Shown here piece after piece: positions 17,191 through 25,096 of a stretch of DNA of 64,000 nt; position 1 is the first letter of the stretch, and each line of letters begins with the position of its first letter. A program made the translations under genes and the position numbers. This DNA is from Candidatus Dechloromonas phosphoritropha (GTDB taxonomy: Bacteria > Pseudomonadota > Gammaproteobacteria > Burkholderiales > Rhodocyclaceae): positions 1,426,001 to 1,490,000 of the forward strand of contig JADKGN010000004.1 in NCBI GenBank assembly GCA_016722705.1, given 5' to 3'. Below the pieces are notes generated by a model. It did no database searches and was not told the origin of the DNA. It was given only the letters and a program-made list of their open reading frames with translations.

Positions 17191-18096
17191 ATGCTTCCCA
17201 CCAAAGTAAACATCATCGAAGTCGGCCCGCGCGACGGGCTGCAGAATGAAGCGCAGGTCGTGCCGACCGCCATCAAGATCGAGCTGATCGACCGTCTGGC
17301 CGAAGCGGGGCTGCGCGTCATCGAGGCGACGGCTTTCGTGTCACCGAAATGGGTGCCGCAAATGGGCGACAACGCGGCGGTCATGCAGGGCATCAAACGC
17401 CACCCTGCTGCGGTCTACCCGGTTTTGACGCCCAATTTGCACGGCTTCGATGCGGCGCTGCAGGCCGGCGCGACCGAGGTGGCGATTTTCGGCGCTGCTT
17501 CGGAGTCGTTTTCGCAGAAAAATATCAACTGCTCGATTGTCGAGAGCCTGAAACGCTTCGAGCCGATCCTTTCGGCTGCCAGCGCCCTTGAAATTCCGGT
17601 ACGCGGCTACGTTTCCTGCGTCGTCGGCTGTCCCTACGAGGGAGACATCGCGCCGGCGCAGGCGGCCGGCGTGGCGAAATCACTGTTCGACATGGGCTGC
17701 TACGAGGTCTCGCTCGGTGACACCATCGGCGTCGGCAACCCGGCGTCAATCCAGCGCCTGATCGAGGCCTGCGCCAGAGTGGTTCCCATCGAGAAACTGG
17801 CCGGACACTACCACGACACCTACGGCATGGCGATCGCCAATATCTACGCTTCGCTACAGATGGGTATGGCTATTTTCGACAGCTCGGTGGCCGGACTGGG
17901 CGGTTGTCCGTATGCCCGGGGAGCCTCGGGCAATGTCGCGACCGAGGATGTCGTTTACCTGATGCACGGTCTGGGGATTGAAACTGGCGTCGATCTCGCT
18001 AAACTTGCAGCCATCGGCAACTGGATTTCCAGTACCATCAACCGCCCGAACGGCGCCAAGGCCGGTCGGGCAATTTGCGCGAGGACTGCCCAATGA
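17191..18096 (+). CDS. mvaB: Hydroxymethylglutaryl-CoA lyase
   Basis: A 301-residue class I aldolase-type TIM barrel (HMGL-like). It starts KVNIIEVGPRDGLQNE and carries the family signature GLGGCPYARGASGNVATED near residue 231 with the catalytic cysteine. It splits HMG-CoA into acetoacetate and acetyl-CoA, the final step of the leucine pathway encoded at 687-7500. A diverged 5' fragment of the same gene lies at 7527-7760 on the far side of the integron. A four-base overlap (ATGA) couples it to the next gene. No strong ribosome binding site precedes ATG 17191. Confidence 0.93.
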   Translation: MLPTKVNIIEVGPRDGLQNEAQVVPTAIKIELIDRLAEAGLRVIEATAFVSPKWVPQMGDNAAVMQGIKRHPAAVYPVLTPNLHGFDAALQAGATEVAIFGAASESFSQKNINCSIVESLKRFEPILSAASALEIPVRGYVSCVVGCPYEGDIAPAQAAGVAKSLFDMGCYEVSLGDTIGVGNPASIQRLIEACARVVPIEKLAGHYHDTYGMAIANIYASLQMGMAIFDSSVAGLGGCPYARGASGNVATEDVVYLMHGLGIETGVDLAKLAAIGNWISSTINRPNGAKAGRAICARTAQ

Positions 18097-19082
18097 GCCT
18101 GATTTCCTCCATTGCCGATTTCCTCAAGCCGACGCCTGCACCCTCACCCAAGGTAAGGAGGGCGCTGGAACTGGTCGGCACAATAGTCGATCCGATGCTC
18201 AACTCGGCCTCCGGATTCGAGCGCGATCTCGCGCCAGCAATGGATTACGTGCTGGGTTATTGCGAGGGATTGGTCGCCGGGCTGCCCGGCCCGATCGACA
18301 TAAACCGTGCCGCCTTTTCCAGCGATCCGCTGGTGCATGCGCTGTTCGCCACGGCAGATGACATTGATCAGATGCTGGGCCGCAGTCAGGCTGTCCGCGA
18401 CTTTCTGGCGGAACCCCAGTGCTGGGAAAGCGAGTATCTCTACGCGATGTTCGCCGCCCGTCGCCAGGAAAGGAAGCAAATGGGCATCGGCCAGCAGGGC
18501 GACGTGCTGTGTAACGATGTACCGCAGGTCGTCGTCTATTTTTCCAGCCAGACGCTCGTCGAACCGCATTGCGACCTTGAGGTTACTCTCGAAAACCTGC
18601 GGTGCCGAAGTCTGGAAAGCCTCCTCAAGACTTTTCATGATCACGTAGAGGCTCTGCGCAGTGAGCGCGATGGATTGCGCGCCGATGCCTCGATGGAACG
18701 CGCGCAGCTGGCCGTGTTGCGCAATAAGTCGCCGAGCCCGGAGTTCGAAACACACACGCGACATCTGATGGAGCTCGATACGCAGTTGCGCAAAATGGCC
18801 ACCTCGCTGATGCCCAACCAATTGCTGGCGGCGCTCGCCGATAACCTGCGCGAGCCCGAAGTCTCCCTCGGCCTGTCGCCGGTCAGCATCACGGTGGACC
18901 GTCTCGGCATCGTCAGTGAGCAGCCTGGTGACAATTTGAATTTGCATACACTGAAGTTTTCCGAAATTCGTGGCCGCGACAAGCGTAGCTACATGGCGAT
19001 GCTCACCCGCATCCGGCGCGACGAAGCGCAGGCGGCGGTGGATCTTGTGCAGGACCAGCGCCACCGGTACATGATCATCTGA
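18093..19082 (+). CDS. Unknown protein, helical (329 residues)
   Basis: Not recognised. I chose ATG 18093 (MSLISSIADFLKP), which overlaps the mvaB stop by 4 nt; an in-frame GTG-type extension to 18075 is possible. There is no signal peptide or membrane segment. Residues about 185-265 look coiled-coil (VEALRSERDGLRADASMERAQL and following). The C-terminus (FSEIRGRDKRSYMAMLTRIRR) is basic. It is followed without a gap by a DUF1289 gene, suggesting one operon with mvaB, the DUF1289 pair and the metallo-hydrolase. Confidence 0.75.
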   Translation: MSLISSIADFLKPTPAPSPKVRRALELVGTIVDPMLNSASGFERDLAPAMDYVLGYCEGLVAGLPGPIDINRAAFSSDPLVHALFATADDIDQMLGRSQAVRDFLAEPQCWESEYLYAMFAARRQERKQMGIGQQGDVLCNDVPQVVVYFSSQTLVEPHCDLEVTLENLRCRSLESLLKTFHDHVEALRSERDGLRADASMERAQLAVLRNKSPSPEFETHTRHLMELDTQLRKMATSLMPNQLLAALADNLREPEVSLGLSPVSITVDRLGIVSEQPGDNLNLHTLKFSEIRGRDKRSYMAMLTRIRRDEAQAAVDLVQDQRHRYMII

Positions 19083-19291
19083 TGGTCACCTCGCCCTGCA
19101 TCAACGTGTGCCAGATGGACGAACTGACCGGCCTGTGTTCGGGCTGCTTTCGGACCATTGACGAGATCGCCGTTTGGGCAGGGATCGACGACTCCCGCCG
19201 CCTGGGCATCCTCGCCGCCATCGCCAAACGCCGGCAGGAGCATGACCCCTGGGAAGGCGACCTGCGCGGCGACTGCGACCGGCATGGATAA
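19082..19291 (+). CDS. DUF1289 cysteine-motif small protein
   Basis: A 69-residue protein with the DUF1289 pattern SPCINVCQMDELTGLCSGCF followed by RTIDEIAVW: four cysteines that probably bind metal or an Fe-S cluster. The start overlaps the previous stop (TGATGG). The function of the family is unknown. Confidence 0.85.
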   Translation: MVTSPCINVCQMDELTGLCSGCFRTIDEIAVWAGIDDSRRLGILAAIAKRRQEHDPWEGDLRGDCDRHG

Positions 19292-19457
19292 CGAGGATCA
19301 ATATCTCTGCGTCGGCATCTGCATGGTAGACCCCGATTCGGGCTACTGCCTGGGTTGCGGCCGGCCGCCCCTCGACGCGCCGGAGGTCGTCGCCGAGATC
19401 GTCACCTTGATAAGAACGCCACGACCGACAACCAGCGATCCGGACAACCCGGAATGA
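19284..19457 (+). CDS. Second DUF1289-like small protein
   Basis: ATG 19284 overlaps the end of the first DUF1289 gene by 8 bp in another frame. The 57 residues contain CVGICMVDPDSGYCLGCGRPP, the same spacing of four cysteines, then a helix and a low-complexity tail. It looks like a diverged tandem copy. The TGA overlaps the next ATG. Confidence 0.7.
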   Translation: MDNEDQYLCVGICMVDPDSGYCLGCGRPPLDAPEVVAEIVTLIRTPRPTTSDPDNPE

Positions 19458-20368
19458 GCATCCGGCTCCCGGACGCGCTGCTCGTTATCGAGCGCGGCTG
19501 GCTATCGGCCAACAGCATCATGTGCTTCGAGGGTGACCACGCCACGGTGGTTGATAGCGGTTACGTCACGCACGCTGCCCGGACGGTCGAGTTGGTTGAT
19601 CATGCCCTCCACGGTCGACGCCTGAAAAGGCTCATAAATACCCATTCGCACTCCGACCACATCGGTGGCAACGCAGCGCTGCAAGCGCGTTTTGGTTGCG
19701 AGATCATCGTCCCTGCCGGCCTCCACGCTACCATCGCCGAGTGGGACGAAAACGCGCTGCTCCTCTCGCCGCTCGGCCAGCAGGGGGCGCGCTTCCAGCA
19801 CGACCACCTGATCCAAGCCGGCGATGACATTTCGATGGGAGACCTCAACTGGCAGGCGCTGGCCGTTCCCGGACATGACATGGAGGCGCTCGCCTTCTAC
19901 AACCCGGAACGGCGTATCCTGATCTCGGGCGACGCTCTCTGGGAAAGCGGCTTTGGTGTGATCTTTTCCGAGATTCTCGGTGAGGCCGATGGCATAGCCG
20001 TCACCCGCGCCACCCTCGAAATGCTCTCGCGCCTGCCGATCGACATCGTCATTCCCGGACATGGCAGCCCGTTCGCCGGGGTTGACGCCGCTTTCGAGCG
20101 GGCCTTCCGGCGAGTGGACAGCTTCGCCGCCGACATCGACAAGCTGGCCTGGCATGCCATCAAGGTCGTGATTTCCTTTGCCATGCTGGAAAGAGGCCGG
20201 CTGCCGGCCAAGGACTTTCCGGCATTCGTGCTTGGCCTGCCCTTCGCCATCAGCATCAACAACCGCTACCTGAACCTGCCGGAAGATCGGCTTGTCGCGC
20301 GCATCGAGAACGAACTGCTGCTGGTCAATGCCCTGCGCCGCGAGGACGGTTTTCTGGTGGCAGGCTAG
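19454..20368 (+). CDS. Metallo-beta-lactamase-fold hydrolase
   Basis: A 304-residue MBL-fold protein. The metal motif THSHSDHIGG (HxHxDH) is near residue 61, a further histidine is in VPGHDMEAL near residue 140, an aspartate in SGDALWE near residue 157, and VIPGHGSPF near residue 200. ATG 19454 overlaps the preceding stop. The C-terminal helical extension is common in the quinoprotein-relay/SoxH-like and glyoxalase II-like subgroups. The substrate is unknown. Confidence 0.88.
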   Translation: MSIRLPDALLVIERGWLSANSIMCFEGDHATVVDSGYVTHAARTVELVDHALHGRRLKRLINTHSHSDHIGGNAALQARFGCEIIVPAGLHATIAEWDENALLLSPLGQQGARFQHDHLIQAGDDISMGDLNWQALAVPGHDMEALAFYNPERRILISGDALWESGFGVIFSEILGEADGIAVTRATLEMLSRLPIDIVIPGHGSPFAGVDAAFERAFRRVDSFAADIDKLAWHAIKVVISFAMLERGRLPAKDFPAFVLGLPFAISINNRYLNLPEDRLVARIENELLLVNALRREDGFLVAG

Positions 20369-21528
20369 GCGGCCGGCAGGGCGCGCTGGACCAATCGCGT
20401 CCAGTAGGCAATGCCGGGCGCCAGAATCTCGTCGTTGAAATCGTAATGCGGGTTGTGCAGGGTGCAGCCGCCAGTCCCCGGCCCGTTGCCCAACCACACG
20501 TAACAACCCGGCTTCTCGCGCAGCATGTAGGCGAAGTCCTCCGCGCCCATCGACGGCAGCAAGTCAGTGAGCACTCGCTCACTCCCCAGCACCTCGGCGG
20601 CAACGCCGCGGCAGAATTCCGTCTCCGCCGCGCTGTTGACGGTCGGCGGGTAGCGATGGTCGAAATGAACGCCGATCTGCGCCCCGTTCGCCGCCGCGAC
20701 ACCGCTGCACAGGCGCTCGACGGCACGCTCGACGGTTTCCTGGACCTCGGGCTTGAAGCTGCGGATGGTGCCGCGCAGTACGACTTCCTCGGGAATGATG
20801 TTCCATGCCTCGCCACCATGGAACTGGGTGACGCTGACCACCGCCGCATCGCACGGGTGCAGCGTGCGGCTGACCACGGTCTGCAAGGCCTGAACCAGTT
20901 GCGCGCCGGCAACGATCGAGTCGACTCCCTGGTGCGGCATCGCCGCATGGCAGCCATGGCCGCGTACGCTGATCTCGAAGGCGCAGGTGCCGGCCATCAC
21001 CGCCCCGGGCATCACCGCCATCTCGCCGACAGGAATACCCGGCCAGTTGTGCAGGCCGAATACGGCCTCGACCGGAAAGCGCTCGAACAATCCATCCTCG
21101 ATCATCACGGCAGCGCCACCATCCGATTCCTCTGCCGGCTGGAAGATGAATGCCACGCTGCCGTCGAAATCCGGGTTCGCCGCCAGGTGGCGCGCCGCCC
21201 CGAGAAGGATCGCGGTATGACCGTCATGGCCGCAGGCGTGCATCTTTCCATGGTAGCGCGAGTGGTGCGGAAACTCGTTTAGCTCGGCCAGCGGCAAGGC
21301 ATCCATGTCGGCGCGCAGGCCGATCATGCGCCGCGACGTCCCGGCCCGCAGGACGCCGACGACCCCGGTCCGGGCGATACCGCGATGAACCTCGAGCCCG
21401 TAGCGCTCGAGCTCGTGGGCCACCACTTCAGCGGTACGGTTCTCGTCAAAGGCCAGTTCCGGGTGCGCGTGAATGTCGCGGCGCAGCGCCGACAATTCGG
21501 CAAGAAATGGCAGCTCGGGAATGTTCAT
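20365..21528 (-). CDS. M20-family amidohydrolase (hippurate/amino-acid amide hydrolase type)
   Basis: 387 residues. ALRRDIHAHPELAFDE begins the fold, metal-binding CGHDGHTA is near residue 98, the catalytic/metal PAEESDGG near residue 132 and GLHNWPG near residue 158, and the C-terminal SMGAEDFAYML metal ligand near residue 332. It hydrolyses N-acyl amino acids (hippurate-like); the exact substrate is unknown. Convergent with the MBL-fold gene, overlapping by 4 bp at the 3' ends. Start ATG 21528 has AAGGAG upstream. Confidence 0.9.
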   Translation of the reverse strand: MNIPELPFLAELSALRRDIHAHPELAFDENRTAEVVAHELERYGLEVHRGIARTGVVGVLRAGTSRRMIGLRADMDALPLAELNEFPHHSRYHGKMHACGHDGHTAILLGAARHLAANPDFDGSVAFIFQPAEESDGGAAVMIEDGLFERFPVEAVFGLHNWPGIPVGEMAVMPGAVMAGTCAFEISVRGHGCHAAMPHQGVDSIVAGAQLVQALQTVVSRTLHPCDAAVVSVTQFHGGEAWNIIPEEVVLRGTIRSFKPEVQETVERAVERLCSGVAAANGAQIGVHFDHRYPPTVNSAAETEFCRGVAAEVLGSERVLTDLLPSMGAEDFAYMLREKPGCYVWLGNGPGTGGCTLHNPHYDFNDEILAPGIAYWTRLVQRALPAA

Positions 21529-21577
21529 GGTTGTCTCCTTGCTACTCCCATTCCCGCGAATGGGAGCAATGAGCGCC

Positions 21578-21856
21578 TCAACTATCCACGATAACGAGGC
21601 GGCTGGACTCAGGAAAGCTCATCGACGCCAGGAAAGTACGCACATCACCCGCGATATCATCAGTCGTTTCATTTCGATCCTTGCATCTTGCAGCCCAATC
21701 GCGTCCGGGATGCAGAACAGAGCTGGCCCCGTTGGTTTGGACATTTTTTCCACCAAGACAAGCGGAGCCCTGCGTGGTGGCGTAATCCACGGTAACAGCG
21801 ACCGAAGGTCCGTTGAGACCGAAAGCTGACGGCGCGGTGGGTAACGCTGTGGTCAT
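21578..21856 (-). CDS. Possible IS-tail ORF (92 residues)
   Basis: ATG 21856 overlaps the stop of the IS3-type fragment (ATGA). The translated product (MTTALPTAPSAFGLNG...) has no family I recognise. It contains the likely IS end near 21748 (GGAAAAAATGTCC), so the frame probably runs out of the IS into chromosomal DNA. Low likelihood of a real protein. Confidence 0.25.
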   Translation of the reverse strand: MTTALPTAPSAFGLNGPSVAVTVDYATTQGSACLGGKNVQTNGASSVLHPGRDWAARCKDRNETTDDIAGDVRTFLASMSFPESSRLVIVDS

Positions 21857-21985
21857 ACTGTGAACTTCTCTTTGGGCAGGTGCTGGCAGTAGAACGCATC
21901 CGGCGTTTTGCCGTCAAGGGTTTGGTGCGGTCGGCGGGTGTTGCAGAAATCCAGATAGCACCCCAAGTTGGCCTTGGCATCGGCT
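21853..21985 (-). pseudogene. IS3-family transposase C-terminal remnant
   Basis: Leftward frame reading GCYLDFCNTRRPHQTLDGKT and on to KEKFTV then TGA at 21853-21855. The YxDFxNxRRPHQxLxxxTP pattern is the end of an rve-type (IS3/IS481) transposase. Everything upstream of about codon 1 at 21985 is missing. The stretch 21529-22113 otherwise holds no gene that I can support. Confidence 0.75.
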
Positions 21986-22113
21986 ACTACGCAGCCTGCG
22001 ATTGAGCAAGGCCAGGGAAAAAAGCACTACTTTCCATATGTTTTGTCTAACAATTGTTCCCCATCTGTTACCTCGGGTTGCTTGTCGACGCTGCCTTCAT
22101 TATGCTCCGCAGT

Positions 22114-22959
22114 ATGCAACTCGTTCTCATCAGCGGCCTTTCCGGGTCTGGCAAGTCGGTCGCCCTGCATCTTCTCGAAGATGCAGGGTATTACTGCGTG
22201 GACAATCTGCCGGTGATCATGCTCACGGTTCTCGTCCGCATGCTCAAGGAGGAGGGAATCAGCAAGGTGGCGGTAGCGATCGACGCGCGTTCGGGGATAG
22301 GTATCGAACTGCTCCCGCGAAAGCTGCGCATGCTGGAGGAGGAGGGAACGCAACAGAACTTCCTCTTCCTTCACGCCGACGAAGAAACTTTGCTCAAGCG
22401 CTATTCCGAATCGCGCCGGCGCCATCCGCGTGCCGCCGACGGGCAGACCCTGGCCGAAGCGATCCGCGCCGAACGCAAATTGCTCGAACCGATCTCGACG
22501 CTCGGCCACCGCATCGATACCAGCGGGCTCAAGGCCAACGCGCTGCGTGAATGGATTCACCAATTCATCGACCACGAACCGGGACGCGGACTGACGCTGA
22601 TGTTCGAATCGTTCGGCTTCAAGCATGGCATTCCACTGGATGCCGATCTCGTCTTCGACGTGCGCTGCCTGCCCAACCCGCATTACGATCCCGAGTTGCG
22701 TCCGCTGACCGGCAAGGACCAGGCGGTCATCGATTTCCTCGAGAGCGAGCCCGAGGTCATCCGCATGCGCGACGACATCGCCCGCTTCATCGCCACCTGG
22801 CTGCCGGCATACGTTCGCGACAACCGCAACTATCTGACCGTGGCCATCGGCTGCACCGGCGGCCAGCACCGGTCGGTCTATTGCGCGGAATGGCTCGGTC
22901 ACAAGTTCCAAGAAGAGGCCAGCGTCCTGATCCGCCACCGCACGCTGGCCGGCAGTTGA
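22114..22959 (+). CDS. rapZ: RNase adapter protein RapZ
   Basis: A 281-residue P-loop protein. Walker A GLSGSGKS lies near residue 8, then DNLPVIML, and the C-terminal CTGGQHRSVY segment near residue 247. RapZ senses glucosamine-6-phosphate and controls small-RNA decay in enterobacteria; in betaproteobacteria the role is less clear. ATG 22114 fits homologues; an in-frame ATG at 22102 would add 4 residues. It is followed by a 1-nt overlap with the next gene. Confidence 0.93.
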   Translation: MQLVLISGLSGSGKSVALHLLEDAGYYCVDNLPVIMLTVLVRMLKEEGISKVAVAIDARSGIGIELLPRKLRMLEEEGTQQNFLFLHADEETLLKRYSESRRRHPRAADGQTLAEAIRAERKLLEPISTLGHRIDTSGLKANALREWIHQFIDHEPGRGLTLMFESFGFKHGIPLDADLVFDVRCLPNPHYDPELRPLTGKDQAVIDFLESEPEVIRMRDDIARFIATWLPAYVRDNRNYLTVAIGCTGGQHRSVYCAEWLGHKFQEEASVLIRHRTLAGS

Positions 22960-23333
22960 TGCGCTGGCTCGCCTACCTGCGGGCAGGCGACTGGCTGGTC
23001 ATCGCCAGCGGCGCGGCAGTGGTTGCATTCACCCTCCCCTTGCTCTGGCAAGGTGGCTTTGCCGAGCGCGCGATCATCCGCCAGGATGGACGGATCTTCG
23101 CCGAGATCGATCTCGGCAGCCGGCGCGAAGTCACCGTCCCCGGCCCCCTCGGCGCCACGCTGGTTTCTGTAGAGCCGGGGCGCGCCCGCGTCATCGCCGA
23201 TCCCGGGCCGCGCCAGTACTGCGTGCGTCAGGGCTGGCTGGCACGCCCCGGGGAGATCGCCATCTGTGCCCCCAACCGCGTCAGCGTCCAGATCGCCGGA
23301 CGCACCCGCGCCTATGACAGCCTCAGTTACTGA
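22959..23333 (+). CDS. NusG domain II-containing protein
   Basis: A 124-residue protein with one N-terminal membrane segment (LVIASGAAVVAFTLPLLW) and a periplasmic beta-rich domain (IDLGSRREVTVPGPLG, CVRQGWLARPGEIAICAPNRVSV) typical of the NusG_II/DUF1312 family. These proteins usually pair with Gx-family membrane proteins and ApbE, as with the next gene here. The ATG overlaps the rapZ stop by 1 nt. Confidence 0.85.
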   Translation: MRWLAYLRAGDWLVIASGAAVVAFTLPLLWQGGFAERAIIRQDGRIFAEIDLGSRREVTVPGPLGATLVSVEPGRARVIADPGPRQYCVRQGWLARPGEIAICAPNRVSVQIAGRTRAYDSLSY

Positions 23334-23847
23334 GCTGACCGTCACCGCCGAGGATCGGCGCGTCGCCTGGCTGGCCACCGCGGCGGTCGCCTTGTCGCTG
23401 GTTGATGCGGCAATCCCCAGCCCGCTGCCAGGGGTCAAGCCGGGCCTCGCCAACATCGTCACGCTGGTCGTCCTGATCCGTCACGGCTGGGCGACCGCCG
23501 TCTGGGTCAGTGGATTGCGCGTGCTCGCCGGCAGCCTGCTGCTCGGCTACTTTCTCGCCCCCGGCTTCTTCCTGGCACTGACCGGAACGACGTTCAGCCT
23601 GCTCACGCTCGGCCTCGCCCGCCATCTGCCGGAACGCTGGTTCGGGCCGGTCAGCCTGAGCATCCTCGCCGCCTTCGCCCACATCGGCGGCCAGTTGCTG
23701 CTCGCCCGCCTGTGGCTGATCCCGCATGACGGCGTTTTTTTGCTGACCCCGGTTTTCGCCGCCGCCGCGCTGGTGTTCGGCACCATCAACGGGCTGATTG
23801 CGGCTAGACTGCTGGCAGAAATCCCCGTTGCGAACCCTGTCCGATGA
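23314..23847 (+). CDS. Gx-family membrane protein (heptaprenyl diphosphate synthase component I-like)
   Basis: About 177 residues with five hydrophobic segments; the motif SLVDAAIPSPLPGVKPGLANI near residue 20 is diagnostic. Often annotated heptaprenyl diphosphate synthase component I, but the family is more likely an ECF-type transporter-like protein linked to NusG_II partners. ATG 23314 overlaps the previous gene by 20 bp. Confidence 0.82.
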   Translation: MTASVTELTVTAEDRRVAWLATAAVALSLVDAAIPSPLPGVKPGLANIVTLVVLIRHGWATAVWVSGLRVLAGSLLLGYFLAPGFFLALTGTTFSLLTLGLARHLPERWFGPVSLSILAAFAHIGGQLLLARLWLIPHDGVFLLTPVFAAAALVFGTINGLIAARLLAEIPVANPVR

Positions 23848-24449
23848 ACAAGACAATCTGCCTCGCCCTGACTGGCGCTTCCGGCATGCCCTACGGCTTG
23901 CGTTTGCTGGATTGCCTGCTGGCGGCCGGCTGCCGCGTGCAGCTGCTGTATTCGCAGGCCGCGCAGGTGGTCGCACGCCAGGAAGTGGATCTCGAACTGC
24001 CATCACGTCCCGGCGAAGCCAAGGCCGCCCTATTGGCCCGCCTTGGCGCGGTCGACCCGGAAAAACTGGTGATTTTCGGTCGTGAGGAATGGTTCGCCCC
24101 GGTGGCCTCCGGGTCCAACCCACCGGACGCGATGATCGTCTGTCCCTGCTCGATGGGCACGTTGGCCGCCATCGCCCAAGGGCTGGCCGACAAGCTGATC
24201 GAGCGCGCCGCCGACGTCGTCCTCAAGGAAGGCCGCAAACTGATCCTGGTTCCGCGGGAAACACCGCTTTCGGTCATCCATCTCGAGAACATGCTGCGCC
24301 TGGCGCGAGCCGGCGCCGTCATCCTGCCGCCCAGCCCGGGTTTCTACCACCACCCGCAAAGCGTGGCGGAGGTGATCGATTTCGTCGTCGCCCGGGTTCT
24401 CGACCAGCTTGCCATCCCGCACGCGCTGATGCAGCGCTGGGGCGAATGA
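23844..24449 (+). CDS. ubiX: Flavin prenyltransferase UbiX
   Basis: 201 residues. TGASGMPYGLRLLD at the N-terminus is the FMN/phosphate-binding motif, CPCSMGTLAAIAQG lies near residue 92, and VPRETPLSVIHLENMLRL near residue 134. It prenylates FMN to make the cofactor for UbiD decarboxylases, needed for ubiquinone. The start overlaps the preceding stop by 4 nt. Confidence 0.95.
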   Translation: MNKTICLALTGASGMPYGLRLLDCLLAAGCRVQLLYSQAAQVVARQEVDLELPSRPGEAKAALLARLGAVDPEKLVIFGREEWFAPVASGSNPPDAMIVCPCSMGTLAAIAQGLADKLIERAADVVLKEGRKLILVPRETPLSVIHLENMLRLARAGAVILPPSPGFYHHPQSVAEVIDFVVARVLDQLAIPHALMQRWGE

Positions 24450-25084
24450 TGGGCTGGCTGGGCTTTGCAAGCCAGCGGCGGGACGACGGCGCTTCCCCGC
24501 GGATGGAAATTCCGCTGTTTCCGCTCAATGCCGTGCTCTTCCCGGGCGGCTTGCTGCCACTCAGGATCTTCGAGCAGCGCTATCTCGACATGGCCGCCGC
24601 CTGCATGAAGGATGATCTTCCCTTCGGCATCTGCCTGATCGTCGCCGGCGAGGAGGCAGGCGGCGTCGCCGAACCGCATCCGGTCGGCACGCTGGCTCGC
24701 ATCACCGACTGGGAGATGGAGCAGCTCGGCATCTTGCAGGTGACGACACGCGGCGGACAGCGCTTTCGCATCGTCGACAAGGCAGTCGGCCCCAACAACC
24801 TGTGGCGGGCCGGGGTCGAAATCATCGCCAACGATGGTCCCCTGCCCTTTCCCACTCAACACGAGCGCCTGCTGCCTCTGTTGCGGAGAGTCGCCAGCGA
24901 CATCGGCTCCGCCCGTATTCCCGAGCCGCACCACTACGACGATGCGGAATGGGTCGGCTACCGCATCACCGAAATCCTGCCGGTGCAGAACCTGGCCAAG
25001 CAGAAACTGCTGGAACTCGAAGACCCCATTTCTCGCCTCGAGATCCTCGAGAAATTTCTCGATCAGCGCAAGCTGCTGGATTGA
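24446..25084 (+). CDS. LON substrate-binding-domain protein
   Basis: 212 residues, mostly a stand-alone N-terminal domain of Lon protease: IPLFPLNAVLFPGGLLPLRIFEQRY near residue 20, then a helical C-terminus (EILPVQNLAKQKLLELED). No AAA or protease domain. ATG 24446 overlaps the ubiX stop (ATGA); ATG 24503 at the domain start is an alternative. Role unknown. Confidence 0.88.
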   Translation: MMGWLGFASQRRDDGASPRMEIPLFPLNAVLFPGGLLPLRIFEQRYLDMAAACMKDDLPFGICLIVAGEEAGGVAEPHPVGTLARITDWEMEQLGILQVTTRGGQRFRIVDKAVGPNNLWRAGVEIIANDGPLPFPTQHERLLPLLRRVASDIGSARIPEPHHYDDAEWVGYRITEILPVQNLAKQKLLELEDPISRLEILEKFLDQRKLLD

Positions 25085-25096
25085 AACCGGCGAATC

